From contig JASLHI010000004.1 in assembly GCA_030149815.1 (NCBI GenBank), positions 45,191-109,190 on the forward strand: DNA of 64,000 bases, in the 5' to 3' direction. The position numbers were made by a program, and so were the translations under genes. Positions within the stretch are counted from its first letter, which is position 1; the number at the start of each line of letters is the position of its first letter. A model generated the notes under the pieces. It was not told the DNA's origin and ran no database searches. It saw nothing but the letters and a program-made list of their open reading frames with translations. The DNA comes from Aquirhabdus sp. (GTDB lineage: Bacteria; Pseudomonadota; Gammaproteobacteria; Pseudomonadales; Moraxellaceae). Of the stretch, positions 35,343 to 44,824 are shown piece by piece.

Positions 35343-36902
35343 TTAATCTTTACTCGGCATTTCCTTAGGCTGTGATTGATTCCACCAACCACCCCCTAGC
35401 GCTTGGAATAATGCTGCTGTATCAGTAAAACGAGCGGCTTGCGCTTGTACCAAGTTAATGTGTGCTTGCTGATAAGTCCGCTCCGCATCCAACAATGTCA
35501 AATAGCTAATCGCACCAATGTTGTATTGCTGTGTGGTCAAATCCAGCGATTCTTTTGCGAGAGATTCTGCATTGGCTTGGGCTTGCAACGTTACTGCATC
35601 AGCATCGATCGCTCGCAGACTATCCGCAACATTCTGGAATGCAGTGAGGACGGTTGAACGATAGTTTGCATTTGCTTGGTCATACGCTGCGATTGCTGCG
35701 CGACGTTTAGCAGTCAGAGCTCCACCATTAAAAATCGGTTGGGTAAGACCCGCACCAATATTCCATAATGTACTGCTTGCGCTGATGCCACCCGCTTGAA
35801 CACGGCTTGCGCCATAGCTGCCTGTCAGATTGATTTGTGGATACAAATTGGCCGTCGCTACGCCGACTTGAGCACTTGCTTGATGCAAGAGCGCTTCACT
35901 TGCACGGATATCAGGTCGTTGACTGACCAACGATGAAGGCAACGAAACGGGTAGTTCTTGAGGTAATTCTAATGAATTAAGGTCAAATTCGGGAAGACCC
36001 GCTTCGCTTGGTAATTTGCCAACATAGACCGCGAGTTGATTACGAGTCAGCTCCAATGCTTTTTCTAGCGGTGCAATCAGTGCTTGTGTTTGTGCAAGTT
36101 GCGTACTTTGTACGAGCTGTACTGAGCGAGCAACACCCCCTAATACAAGTTGTTTATTGATGACGTCGAGTTGCTTTTGCTGTGAATTGAGGACTTCGCG
36201 TGTTGCTTTAAGTTGTGCACGGAGTGCCGCTTCAGTGATTGCCGTGGTGACGACATTAGCAACTAAAGTTTGATAAGCCGCTTCAACTTTAAAACGCTCA
36301 TAATCAACTCCAGCCATCAGGCCTTCGAGCTGTCGTTTATTACCACCAAAAAGATCTAAGTTATAAGACACATTGACCGATGCGTTATATAAGTTAAATG
36401 TGCTTGGCGTTGTCCCATAAAGTTGCGCACGTTCACGATTCGCGCCAAGTTGTCCTGCAACAGTTGGATATTTCAAAGAACCAGATTCAGCATTGTAATT
36501 CTCTTGAGCCTGACGTAACGAAGCTTCCGCAGCAGCTAAAGATGGATTGTGATCTAGGGCGCTTCGAATCAGTTGGTCTAGCTGTGCAGAATGGAATAAC
36601 GTCCACCATTGTTGAGGAAGTGCTTGTCCATAATTGGTATGTTGAGCAATCCCAGTATGACCCGCATCTTTGGTTTCTGCCGTAGTGGTCGGTAATGCTG
36701 TTGCCGTGTAGCGATCATTGGACAATTGTGGTGCGGCTGGAGATTTGAAATCTGGGCCTACCACGCAACCGCCCAACGCTAAGCTAATTGCAATTGACAG
36801 GCTCGTTTGCATCGAAAATTTGGGCAAATGTGCCGAAATGATTGAGTGCAAAGGCTGCTTTTTTCTTGCTTGGCCTATAGAGGCTTGATGTAATTGCACC
36901 AT
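35343..36902 (-). CDS. Outer-membrane efflux lipoprotein (OMF, NodT family)
   Basis: A 519-residue TolC-like channel of the NodT group with two OEP repeats. The lipobox LGGC puts the lipidated residue at Cys46, after an unusually long n-region of about 30 residues. The start at 36902 is kept because GAGGAA lies close upstream. It heads an OMF-adaptor-permease operon, a less common gene order. It may also serve the RND pair at 7098-11523, which lacks its own channel. Confidence 0.88.
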   Translation of the reverse strand: MVQLHQASIGQARKKQPLHSIISAHLPKFSMQTSLSIAISLALGGCVVGPDFKSPAAPQLSNDRYTATALPTTTAETKDAGHTGIAQHTNYGQALPQQWWTLFHSAQLDQLIRSALDHNPSLAAAEASLRQAQENYNAESGSLKYPTVAGQLGANRERAQLYGTTPSTFNLYNASVNVSYNLDLFGGNKRQLEGLMAGVDYERFKVEAAYQTLVANVVTTAITEAALRAQLKATREVLNSQQKQLDVINKQLVLGGVARSVQLVQSTQLAQTQALIAPLEKALELTRNQLAVYVGKLPSEAGLPEFDLNSLELPQELPVSLPSSLVSQRPDIRASEALLHQASAQVGVATANLYPQINLTGSYGASRVQAGGISASSTLWNIGAGLTQPIFNGGALTAKRRAAIAAYDQANANYRSTVLTAFQNVADSLRAIDADAVTLQAQANAESLAKESLDLTTQQYNIGAISYLTLLDAERTYQQAHINLVQAQAARFTDTAALFQALGGGWWNQSQPKEMPSKD

Positions 36903-37411
36903 GTGTTCCTCAATAAAATAACTTGTGGTTAGTCAAAAAATTAGGAAAAATATTGATCTGTTTAAAGATCTTATTTGCTAAGTTTGGCTAACACGCTTTC
37001 CTTATCCTTGTCGCACGCCATGAATAGCGCCATAAAAATGCAGGCGAATGTTTCGTTGCAAGATTTGACATTCATTCGTGTGAAAGATTCATGAATTTTG
37101 AGAGTGTCCATTCGATCTTTTTAGCATCGTCATCACGACATGAACATTGTAGTAAATGAACGCCTATCTCTCATTCTTGTTGATCCGAGTGCCACCAACA
37201 AGATTTTGATTAATGTCGCACAAATTTAAAAAATAAAACAAAATAACAATGTACGCATTTTGTTCACAAACAAAACTCTTGCGTTTATTAAGTGTATACC
37301 AGTCAGTACAAATAAAATATATTAGCGTGTATGAAAAAATAAAAAATTCATATTCTGGTATCTGCGGTTTAATGATTTTCAAAGTCTATTCGCTACATAA
37401 AAGGAAATAAG
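36903..37411. other. Intergenic region between divergent efflux and phosphoesterase genes
   Basis: No convincing gene. The region is AT-rich and should hold the promoters of the RND operon (leftward) and the metallophosphoesterase gene (rightward, with AAAGGAAATAAG before its ATG). TGTA and TACA half-sites at about 37293-37311 form only a weak palindrome. Confidence 0.5.
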
Positions 37412-38578
37412 ATGCTCGTTAGAATCCTGATTGCAATTGGCTTGCTTGCACTACTTAATAGTTACGCAGCATCTCGGATCATTGCGCGTTTGCCTTGGGC
37501 TGAACACCATGTCGTGATGATTTGTTTATTGTTTTTTGGATTCTTTTTATTGCAACTCGTAGGTCCTTTTGGCGATCACATTCTGTTTCCGCGATTAAAA
37601 AAGGAATATGACGCCACTTTGCTCGTGTTTGTTCTGGATTGGTTGTCTTATGCCGCATTTGGGGTGATGTCGGTTTTGGTGTTTTACTGCGTCTTAACGG
37701 ACATTGGTAGCATGGTCTGGAAGTGGATTGCGATGCCGTCTGATCCTATCGATTTTGATCGTCGAGTTCTTTTAGGATTGGGTACAGCGACAGTCATTAC
37801 GACAATTTTTGGCATTCGACAGGCACATGCTGGCCCAGCGGTGAGGAAAGTTGAAATTCCACTGCGAGATTTGCCGCAGAGTTTTGATGGCTTCACCATC
37901 GTTCAGATTTCTGATTTACATGTTGGACCCACAATTGGAATCGAATACACGCAAAATGTAGTTGATATTGCCAAATCCCTGAATGCAGATTTGATTGCAC
38001 TGACAGGAGATTTTGTCGATGGAACTGTTGAGGATTTAATTCATGATTTAGCGCCGATAGCAGAGCTTAGTGCACCTCATGGGGTGTTTTTTGTCACAGG
38101 TAATCATGAGTATTATTGGAATGCGCCAGCTTGGATGGCTGAATTTACGCAGTTAGGGGCGACGGTCTTGGTGAATGAACATCAAGTCATCCAACGTGAT
38201 CAGGACTCCATTATTGTGGCTGGAGTGACCGATTATTCAACCCGAGGCCGAGGCGGAGCACATGCTTCAGATCCGAAGAAAGCATTGCAAGGCGCGCCTA
38301 CTGGATTAACTCAAATTCTTTTAGCGCATCAACCTGCAAGTTATGAAATGGCGCATGAAGCTGGATTTCATTTACAGCTCTCAGGACATACGCATGCAGG
38401 ACAGTATTTTCCATTTAGTCTCATGATTCGATTTTTTCAGAAATTCTATAAAGGTCTGAATCGATATGAAGGGATGTGGGTTTATGTCAATAGCGGCACA
38501 GGTTATTGGGGCCCGCCCTTACGAACAGGTGTTCCTTCTGAGATTACATTGATCACATTACGAGCAGAAAGTGTTTAA
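37412..38578 (+). CDS. Membrane-anchored metallophosphoesterase (YkuE/YaeI-like)
   Basis: A 388-residue protein with about four N-terminal membrane helices (residues 1-130) and a calcineurin-like phosphoesterase domain. The metal-site motifs are ISDLHVG, TGDFVDG, TGNHEYYW and SGHTHAGQ. YaeI and YkuE act on phosphodiesters or lipid-linked phosphates at the membrane. The domain's side of the membrane cannot be set from sequence alone. It precedes the Pho-box-like site and receptor gene in the same direction, so it may belong functionally to that phosphate-related locus. Confidence 0.85.
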   Translation: MLVRILIAIGLLALLNSYAASRIIARLPWAEHHVVMICLLFFGFFLLQLVGPFGDHILFPRLKKEYDATLLVFVLDWLSYAAFGVMSVLVFYCVLTDIGSMVWKWIAMPSDPIDFDRRVLLGLGTATVITTIFGIRQAHAGPAVRKVEIPLRDLPQSFDGFTIVQISDLHVGPTIGIEYTQNVVDIAKSLNADLIALTGDFVDGTVEDLIHDLAPIAELSAPHGVFFVTGNHEYYWNAPAWMAEFTQLGATVLVNEHQVIQRDQDSIIVAGVTDYSTRGRGGAHASDPKKALQGAPTGLTQILLAHQPASYEMAHEAGFHLQLSGHTHAGQYFPFSLMIRFFQKFYKGLNRYEGMWVYVNSGTGYWGPPLRTGVPSEITLITLRAESV

Positions 38579-38667
38579 ATATAGAGGCTTATTGGAGAGT
38601 TTTAATCTAGTAAACTACTTCCTAAGTTTTCACTAAGTATTTAATAAATAATATTTTTATTCTTGAT

Positions 38668-38712
38668 GTGTAACCGAATTGTAATCGAATTTATATGAAA
38701 CTGTAATCCTCT
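38668..38712 (+). promoter_or_regulatory. Pho-box-like array of four 11-bp repeats
   Basis: Four consecutive 11-mers begin at 38669, 38680, 38691 and 38702: TGTAACCGAAT, TGTAATCGAAT, TTATATGAAAC and TGTAATCCTCT. Three of four carry TGTAAYC in the same phase. The layout, including a degenerate third unit, is like the double Pho box of E. coli pstS. A -10-like TGTAAT (38702-38707) lies a suitable distance behind the first pair. It suggests PhoB control of the receptor gene starting at 38773. Confidence 0.7.
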
Positions 38713-38772
38713 GTCTGTAGTTTGTCGGTCTTCAAGGCGATATCTTCATCCTCCAGACAGAAGGTTACATTA

Positions 38773-41157
38773 ATGAGTGCTTTAAATACATTTAAAGAAG
38801 TTCGGAACGAACATCGGGGTAAGACACAAGGGTTTAAATTATCCGTTTTGGCATGTTGTGTCAGTGCGGCGATTAGTGGCAGTGCATTTGCTGATGATGT
38901 GATTGATTTGGGTACGGTGAGTGCATCACGCACTACAGCAGCACCTGCGGCACCAGAACAACCCCAATCGCGTCTCAAGCAAGTTGATCCTCTAAAAGAT
39001 CTGCCAGCCGCAGCACAAGCTGCAATGTCGCAAGGTTCTTTGCAAGCAAGCTCGGCTCAATCATATGTGGGCGATAAATTTATTAAAAATTTGCTCACGC
39101 CAAGTGCTGATTTTAGCCAAGTCATTGCGATGACTCCGGGGACATTCAGCTTCAGTCCAAATGGTCCAAGTCTTGGTCAATCTAGTACTTATTTTCGTGG
39201 TTTCTCTGACGGTAATTACAGCATGACTTATGATGGTATCCCGTTTCAGGATACCAATTCACCAACGCATCACTCTTGGGCATTTTTTCCAGCTCAGATT
39301 ATTGGTGGTACGGTTGTAGATCGTAGTCCAGGTACAGCATCAACCATAGGTCCTGCAAACTTTGGTGGTTCGATTAATCTGTTATCACCAGCGATGACTG
39401 CAAATCCAAGTGGTAGTGTTACGGCGTCTTATGGAACTTGGGATACTCGCCTATTTGCAGCACAAGTCGATACTGGTAATTTTGGACCAGATGGTTCATC
39501 TAACCTGATGATCAATGCCAACCAGATGAACTCTGATGGTTATCAACGACTGAATGATCAACAGCGTCAAAATCTGACTGTAAAATATCAGTACGCATTG
39601 ACGGACAAAACTACGTTGACACTGTTTGGCACTACTGAAGAAGTGAAGGCGAACACTGCAAACGGTTCACCGACACGTGCTCAGATTGCTCAATATGGTG
39701 ATAATTATTATCTGGTTGATGATCCAACACAGCCGAATTATCAAGGTTACAACTTCTATCGCGTCCATACAGATTTTGAATATTTAGGTCTAGTCTCTGA
39801 TTTGGGTAGCGGTTGGAAGCTGGATAATAAACTGTATGACTATGATTATCACAATAAGCAGTTCTACGACAGTGCTTTGCCTTCTATCCCAGCGACAAAC
39901 AATCCAAGTTTGATCGGTGCAACCAGCGCGATTGACAAGCTGAATGCTTATCATACTTTTGGTGATATTTTACGCATTAGCCAAGATTCAAAATTGGGTA
40001 CATTACGTTTAGGTCTATGGGCTGAACAAGCGGATACCAATCGTCATCAAGTTCCATCTAATCCTGTGACACAAGTGGATACCTATCCATCGAAGTTTGA
40101 TCAGGCGTTTATTACGAAGACTTTACAGCCGTATCTAGAGTACCAATTCGATGTGACTGATGCGCTGCAAATCACACCAAGTGTGAAGTATGCACACTAT
40201 GATCAATCATTCACTCAGAATCCTAGTAAGCTGACTTATCCAGCAACGACAGCGAAATGTACTGCAACAGGTCGAACTGTGAAGATTGCTGCTGGCAATA
40301 TGTTTAATCCTGCGACTTGCCAATCTGTACCAGGTGTGGCGGTTGACTCTGCGGCAACGTATAGCGATTGGCAGCCATCAATTGATGTGCATTACATGCT
40401 GCAAAAAGATTGGTCAATCTATGCACAGTATGCTTATGGCGACGTGATTCCGTTGTCTAGCGTCTATGACGTCTCTGTCAACAATGGTGCGCAATTGGTG
40501 ACTAATCCAAAACCAACTTTGAGTAGAACTGCGCAAATTGGTTCAGTGTGGAAATCTGATCGTTTTACATTTGATGTCGATGCTTATCACATCAACTTTG
40601 ATAATGCATACACCTCGTCAGTTGATCCAACAACAGGTGAGACAAACTACTATTCAGCAGGGACTTCAATTGCTCAAGGTATTGAAGCAGAAAGTAATAT
40701 CTTGTTTGACGGTGGTATTAGTCTCTATCTGAACGCAACCTACGGTACAAACAAGTACAACAGTGGTTCGATCAAAGGTCAAACTGCTGCAAATTCACCA
40801 ACCAATACCGAAGCTGTTGGATTGAACTATGCAAAAGATCGCTGGAATGTCGGTGTCTTGAGCAAATGGATTGGTTCACAGTGGGATGCAAATGGCAATG
40901 TGCCAGATGCAGTCAAAATATCAGCATTTAACATGACCAATGTCTATGTAAATTACACCATGCCGTGGGCGTCTAAACCATCGATGAGCACCAAGTTCCA
41001 GTTTGCGATCAATAACTTGTTCAGCAATCAGAACGTGGTTGATGTAAGCCCTGCAAATGGTCCAACAGCAGCATCAGTATTCACGCCATCAGGCAATGAC
41101 CAACTGAAGTTGAACGCGCCACGTAGCTTTAATCTCACTATTACTCAAAACTTCTAA
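38773..41157 (+). CDS. TonB-dependent outer-membrane receptor
   Basis: A 794-residue receptor. A long signal peptide ends at about Ala40 (SGSAFA), followed by a TonB-box-like DVIDLGTVSA, a linker, a plug domain (IAMTPGTFSFSP, YFRGFSDGNYSMTYDGIPF) and a 22-strand barrel ending in FNLTITQNF. Two cysteines (496 and 516) may bridge an outer loop. AAGG lies nine bases before the ATG at 38773. Genes for ExbB, ExbD, TonB, a phosphatase and a beta-propeller follow. With the Pho-box-like site, the ligand may be a phosphorylated compound; this is inference. Confidence 0.88.
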   Translation: MSALNTFKEVRNEHRGKTQGFKLSVLACCVSAAISGSAFADDVIDLGTVSASRTTAAPAAPEQPQSRLKQVDPLKDLPAAAQAAMSQGSLQASSAQSYVGDKFIKNLLTPSADFSQVIAMTPGTFSFSPNGPSLGQSSTYFRGFSDGNYSMTYDGIPFQDTNSPTHHSWAFFPAQIIGGTVVDRSPGTASTIGPANFGGSINLLSPAMTANPSGSVTASYGTWDTRLFAAQVDTGNFGPDGSSNLMINANQMNSDGYQRLNDQQRQNLTVKYQYALTDKTTLTLFGTTEEVKANTANGSPTRAQIAQYGDNYYLVDDPTQPNYQGYNFYRVHTDFEYLGLVSDLGSGWKLDNKLYDYDYHNKQFYDSALPSIPATNNPSLIGATSAIDKLNAYHTFGDILRISQDSKLGTLRLGLWAEQADTNRHQVPSNPVTQVDTYPSKFDQAFITKTLQPYLEYQFDVTDALQITPSVKYAHYDQSFTQNPSKLTYPATTAKCTATGRTVKIAAGNMFNPATCQSVPGVAVDSAATYSDWQPSIDVHYMLQKDWSIYAQYAYGDVIPLSSVYDVSVNNGAQLVTNPKPTLSRTAQIGSVWKSDRFTFDVDAYHINFDNAYTSSVDPTTGETNYYSAGTSIAQGIEAESNILFDGGISLYLNATYGTNKYNSGSIKGQTAANSPTNTEAVGLNYAKDRWNVGVLSKWIGSQWDANGNVPDAVKISAFNMTNVYVNYTMPWASKPSMSTKFQFAINNLFSNQNVVDVSPANGPTAASVFTPSGNDQLKLNAPRSFNLTITQNF

Positions 41158-41265
41158 GCAGTTTTTTAATGTCTAGAAGAGTTAGTTAATCCATCACAAA
41201 GGGAGTGGCTCAAATGCAATTCCCTTTGTTCATTTTTATTAAGTTATTAAACAAAAAGTGATCCT

Positions 41266-41976
41266 ATGAATATTTCTCATTTAATTCAGTTGGCAAATGA
41301 TTCGGGCGGCACGTTGTATGTCATGGTCATTTTATTGCTTATCGCTCTGACTGTTATCATTGAACGTACTCGTTATTTATCTTCTATGCTGCATGGTGGC
41401 GAGCAAATCATTGATATGCTTAAAAAGAATCAAGGGCAGAGTGAGCTGAAAGCTTTTAAGGAAAAGAAAAAAAATCTTCCACATATCGAATTGATTGATG
41501 TATTGGATCATGAACCTGCAAATGCCAGTTCTGCGGTATTGGGTGATCATTTGGAAGAGGCATTGATGCATCAAGTGCCAAAGCTGGATCGTTCATTGTG
41601 GGTTTTGGATACGGTCATTACATTAGCGCCATTATTAGGATTGTTCGGCACGATTATTGGGATGTTTAATGCCTTCAATGTGATGGGTGATATTCAAAAT
41701 AATACAGCACAAGTCACTGGCGGAATTGCAGAAGCCTTGATTGCCACTGCATCAGGTTTGATGATTGCGATTATTGGTTTGGTATTTTTCAATGGTTTGC
41801 ATACCCGCGTCCGTGAAGTTTTGCATCAGCTCGAAACGATCAAGATCATGCTGGTCAACCGTCATGAACAGCATCAGTGGGCGACGACAAAAAATATGAC
41901 TTCAGGACATGCCAACTCAGGTTCTCTTGGACATAGTCATGCGATCCCGTCTCAACATGTACGAGCAGGAATCTGA
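41266..41976 (+). CDS. exbB: ExbB/MotA-TolQ family proton channel
   Basis: A 236-residue inner-membrane protein with the MotA/TolQ/ExbB domain: one N-terminal helix, a cytoplasmic segment, then two helices containing LGLFGTIIGMFNAFN and GGIAEALIATASGLMIAI. With ExbD it uses the proton gradient to energise TonB. It has a histidine-rich C-terminal tail. The exbD start lies one base after its stop. The set is probably dedicated to the receptor encoded upstream. Confidence 0.9.
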   Translation: MNISHLIQLANDSGGTLYVMVILLLIALTVIIERTRYLSSMLHGGEQIIDMLKKNQGQSELKAFKEKKKNLPHIELIDVLDHEPANASSAVLGDHLEEALMHQVPKLDRSLWVLDTVITLAPLLGLFGTIIGMFNAFNVMGDIQNNTAQVTGGIAEALIATASGLMIAIIGLVFFNGLHTRVREVLHQLETIKIMLVNRHEQHQWATTKNMTSGHANSGSLGHSHAIPSQHVRAGI

Positions 41977-41977
41977 T

Positions 41978-42400
41978 ATGCGTTACCTTGAAGCCAAAAA
42001 GGCACGTATTGAGATCATTCCAATGATCGACATTATGCTGTTTTTGCTGGTGTTCTTTGCCATGATGGTCTTGAAGATGATTCCGACTTCAGGTCATGTG
42101 ACGAAGTTGCCAACCAGTTCAACTGCTGTGACGATCTCACCGATTAAGTTGTTGGTTGAGATCACGCCAGAGCATACGATTATGGTCGAGAACCACGTGG
42201 TCACATTGCAACAGCTCACTGATTTACTGCGTCAGCGCGATAGCAAAAAAACTGTCGTGACGATTGCTGGTGATCAAAATGCTTCACTACAAACTGTGAT
42301 GAGCGTGATTGATGCGATTAAAAAAGGCGGAGCGACTGAAGTTGCATTATCTGCACGCAGCATGACTAATGAGCAAGATAGCCAGAAGACCGTGCCATGA
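41978..42400 (+). CDS. exbD: ExbD/TolR family protein
   Basis: A 140-residue protein with a short cytoplasmic N-terminus, one membrane helix (about 16-35) carrying the conserved Asp18 in IIPMIDIML, and a periplasmic domain. AGGA precedes the ATG at 41978, which starts one base after exbB; an earlier in-frame start inside exbB is unlikely. The stop overlaps the tonB start by four bases (ATGA). It forms the energising complex with ExbB. Confidence 0.9.
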   Translation: MRYLEAKKARIEIIPMIDIMLFLLVFFAMMVLKMIPTSGHVTKLPTSSTAVTISPIKLLVEITPEHTIMVENHVVTLQQLTDLLRQRDSKKTVVTIAGDQNASLQTVMSVIDAIKKGGATEVALSARSMTNEQDSQKTVP

Positions 42401-43092
42401 CCGTAGAATTTAGAAAGGAATTGAGAAATCCAATCCAAAATCGATCATTGCAGGCGTTTGGTCTGGCGGTGCTGGTTGAGGCATTATTGTTTTTGGGTGC
42501 GATGGGATACGGCATGATGCATGTCAAAACCGAGGGCGTTGTCGCGCAAGAGGTGATTACTTTAACGCCTGATGCACCACCTGAGCCCAAGCACGAAGAA
42601 GTTGCCAAACCTAAGCCTACACCGCCTAAACCAAAAAAAGAAGTTGAGCCTAAGCCAGTCAAGCAAAAAGTGGTTGAGCCGAAGCCAATATTGCCGCCTT
42701 TGCCTAAGCCTGCGATTGAAAAAACGCCTCCGACACCTATTGCAACGCCAACAGCAGCCACTGAGCCAGCTCCGCCACCTGTTCCTCAGCCCGTGGTGAA
42801 AAGCGAAGTAGATCCACATGTGATAAATACGTATGCGGCTAAGCTTTTAGCGGCTGTGCAAGCTGCAACCCATTGTCCAAATGATGTGCAATTTACTGGG
42901 CGTGTCCGTGTGGCATTTAGTCTCAAAGATACTGATCCGCGTAATGTTCGTGTATTGAGTGGCAGTGGCGTTTCTGCGATTGATGATGCGGCGCGACATG
43001 CTGTCGTCGATGCAGCGATTCCTGAACCGCCAGCGGAAATGAAAGGCACTGAACGTAATTATCAAACATGGGTAAATCTAACGTGTCAGTAG
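42397..43092 (+). CDS. tonB: TonB energy transducer
   Basis: A 231-residue TonB. It has an N-terminal membrane helix (about 20-41), a long Pro/Lys/Glu-rich periplasmic spacer (about 60-135) and the C-terminal TonB fold (VRVAFSLKDTDPRNVRVLSGSG). It carries force from ExbBD to the TonB box of an outer-membrane receptor. It is translationally coupled to exbD. Confidence 0.9.
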   Translation: MTVEFRKELRNPIQNRSLQAFGLAVLVEALLFLGAMGYGMMHVKTEGVVAQEVITLTPDAPPEPKHEEVAKPKPTPPKPKKEVEPKPVKQKVVEPKPILPPLPKPAIEKTPPTPIATPTAATEPAPPPVPQPVVKSEVDPHVINTYAAKLLAAVQAATHCPNDVQFTGRVRVAFSLKDTDPRNVRVLSGSGVSAIDDAARHAVVDAAIPEPPAEMKGTERNYQTWVNLTCQ

Positions 43093-43148
43093 TTTTCTTT
43101 GTATTGTGAAATAGCTGAAATGTATTATCTAAACCATCCCCATCCCGA

Positions 43149-43169
43149 CCTTCCCCTTGAAGGGGAAGG
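43149..43169. repeat. Perfect intergenic hairpin after tonB
   Basis: CCTTCCCCTT and AAGGGGAAGG face each other across one base. It has no T-run, so it is more like a dispersed palindromic repeat than a standard terminator; it may stabilise the upstream mRNA or weaken read-through to the phosphatase gene. Confidence 0.55.
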
Positions 43170-43220
43170 AGTCAAATATTAATTGTTGTATGACACCTTC
43201 ATATCGTCAAAGGACAAATT

Positions 43221-44672
43221 ATGAAAGCAAAATCAAGTTTATTACTTGCGTTGTTTCCAATCGTATTCATTCCACTGACGATGTTTGGGTGTGCGTCGAT
43301 GTCACCAAATCATCTTCAGGCGAGTGATACATCACAACATTATCCAATTACTTATGTCGTTCTAGGGAGTAATGGTATTCCAGTTGTTCGTGCGCTGACT
43401 CATCATGCAGCGTGTCCTATGTTGACTGTGGATGGCAAAGAAATGGCAATGGATATTCGTGCTAAAGCTGAAACCATACCACAGCGATCAACTATGTCCG
43501 ATCCTAGTGAATCGAAACCATCAGAATTTCAGGTTCTCACTTGTGAAAAAACACTGCCGATTGAAACTCATTCTGCAAGCATTGCAGGACAAACTTTGCC
43601 TTTGCCAAAGCATGATGTACAACGAATTGTAGTCATCGGTGATACGGGATGTCGTTTGAAGAAGTCAGACCATGCTTTCCAAGCATGTAATGATCCTGAG
43701 CAATATCCTTTTGCCCGAGTGGCAGCGCAGGCCGCCGCGTGGAAACCTGATTTAGTCATTCACGTTGGCGATTTACTCTATCGTGAAAATAGGTGTCCCG
43801 AAGGTAATACTGGTTGCAAAGATAGTCCATGGGGTTATGGTTTTGATGCGTGGAATGCCGATTTCTTTAAACCAGGTCGTGTGCTGATGCAAGCCGCACC
43901 GTGGGCAATGGCACGTGGTAACCATGAGTCTTGTGCGCGTGCAGGTCAAGGCTGGTGGCGCTTTATGGACCCAAGTCCACTCGTAGCTGGGCGTGATTGT
44001 AATGACGCGGCGAATGACAACATGGGTGATTACACTGATCCGTATGCGGTTCCACTGGGTGGTGATGCACAATTGATTATGCTGGATACTGCGAATACAG
44101 CTGGTAAACCGATTCCAGAAGGTGATATTCGTGAAGTGAAATATCGCGATATGTATCAAAAGCTTGAAGTGCTATCGCAAAATGCCTCATACAACATCGG
44201 TGTGAATCATCATCCAATTTTGGGATTTGCAGCTAAAAAGGATAAAAAAGGCAATATCAAATTATTGTCAGGTAATGAAGGACTGCAATCAGTGCTCTCC
44301 AAGATCAATCCATTGATGTTGCCGCCGCGTGTTAATGCAATGCTCTCTGGTCATGTTCATCTGTGGCAAGAAGTCAGTTTTTCTTCACCACATCCCACTC
44401 AGTTTGTGGCTGGGTTTTCTGGAACTGAAGAGGATACAGTCCCTTTGCCTGCAACATTACCAGAAGGTGCAACACCCGCAGTTGGTGCTGTTGTAGACCA
44501 TTTTAGCTCTTGGGTCAGTGGCTTTGGTTATATGACGATGGAGCGCATCAATACGACAAGCACGACGAGCAATCAATGGTTGGTTAAGGTCTGGGATCGA
44601 AATGGCAAACAAGTCAATACTTGTCATATTGAAGGAAAAAAATCAGTCTGTGATATTGGACAAGTTCAATAG
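43221..44672 (+). CDS. Lipoprotein metallophosphatase (purple-acid-phosphatase-like)
   Basis: A 483-residue predicted lipoprotein (lipobox MFGC, Cys24) with a calcineurin-like phosphoesterase domain from about residue 134. Metal-site motifs in order are IGDTG (139-143), HVGDLLY (181-187), RGNHE (232-236), a later NHHP and SGHVHLW. The N-terminal 110 residues and several extra cysteines are of unknown role. It should release phosphate from substrates in the periplasm or at the outer membrane. It lies in the receptor/TonB locus, which has a Pho-box-like promoter element. Confidence 0.85.
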   Translation: MKAKSSLLLALFPIVFIPLTMFGCASMSPNHLQASDTSQHYPITYVVLGSNGIPVVRALTHHAACPMLTVDGKEMAMDIRAKAETIPQRSTMSDPSESKPSEFQVLTCEKTLPIETHSASIAGQTLPLPKHDVQRIVVIGDTGCRLKKSDHAFQACNDPEQYPFARVAAQAAAWKPDLVIHVGDLLYRENRCPEGNTGCKDSPWGYGFDAWNADFFKPGRVLMQAAPWAMARGNHESCARAGQGWWRFMDPSPLVAGRDCNDAANDNMGDYTDPYAVPLGGDAQLIMLDTANTAGKPIPEGDIREVKYRDMYQKLEVLSQNASYNIGVNHHPILGFAAKKDKKGNIKLLSGNEGLQSVLSKINPLMLPPRVNAMLSGHVHLWQEVSFSSPHPTQFVAGFSGTEEDTVPLPATLPEGATPAVGAVVDHFSSWVSGFGYMTMERINTTSTTSNQWLVKVWDRNGKQVNTCHIEGKKSVCDIGQVQ

Positions 44673-44764
44673 AGGTTTTTCTGGTCAAGGTTTCGTGACT
44701 AGAGACCTTTACTAAGGAAGAACTAATTCGCTCCCTGTAAATTACAACTTAAATAAGTTTCTAG

Positions 44765-44794
44765 CTCTCCAGTTCATTTTGGTGAGCTGGGGAG
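44765..44794. terminator. Hairpin between phosphatase and beta-propeller genes
   Basis: Eight-base-pair stem CTCTCCAG / CTGGGGAG (one G-U pair) with a 14-base loop. The following TTATTACTTATTTTT is only loosely T-rich, so termination would be partial. Confidence 0.45.
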
Positions 44795-44824
44795 TTATTA
44801 CTTATTTTTAAGGAAAATAAAATC

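Noticed and set aside
37164..37382. 72-codon hydrophobic frame on the minus strand upstream of the phosphoesterase gene
   Set aside because: AT-rich, no ribosome-binding site, no recognisable family; it lies where promoters are expected.
42562..42819. Arg/Trp-rich frame opposite tonB
   Set aside because: It is the reverse of the Pro-Lys spacer codons of tonB and has no independent support.
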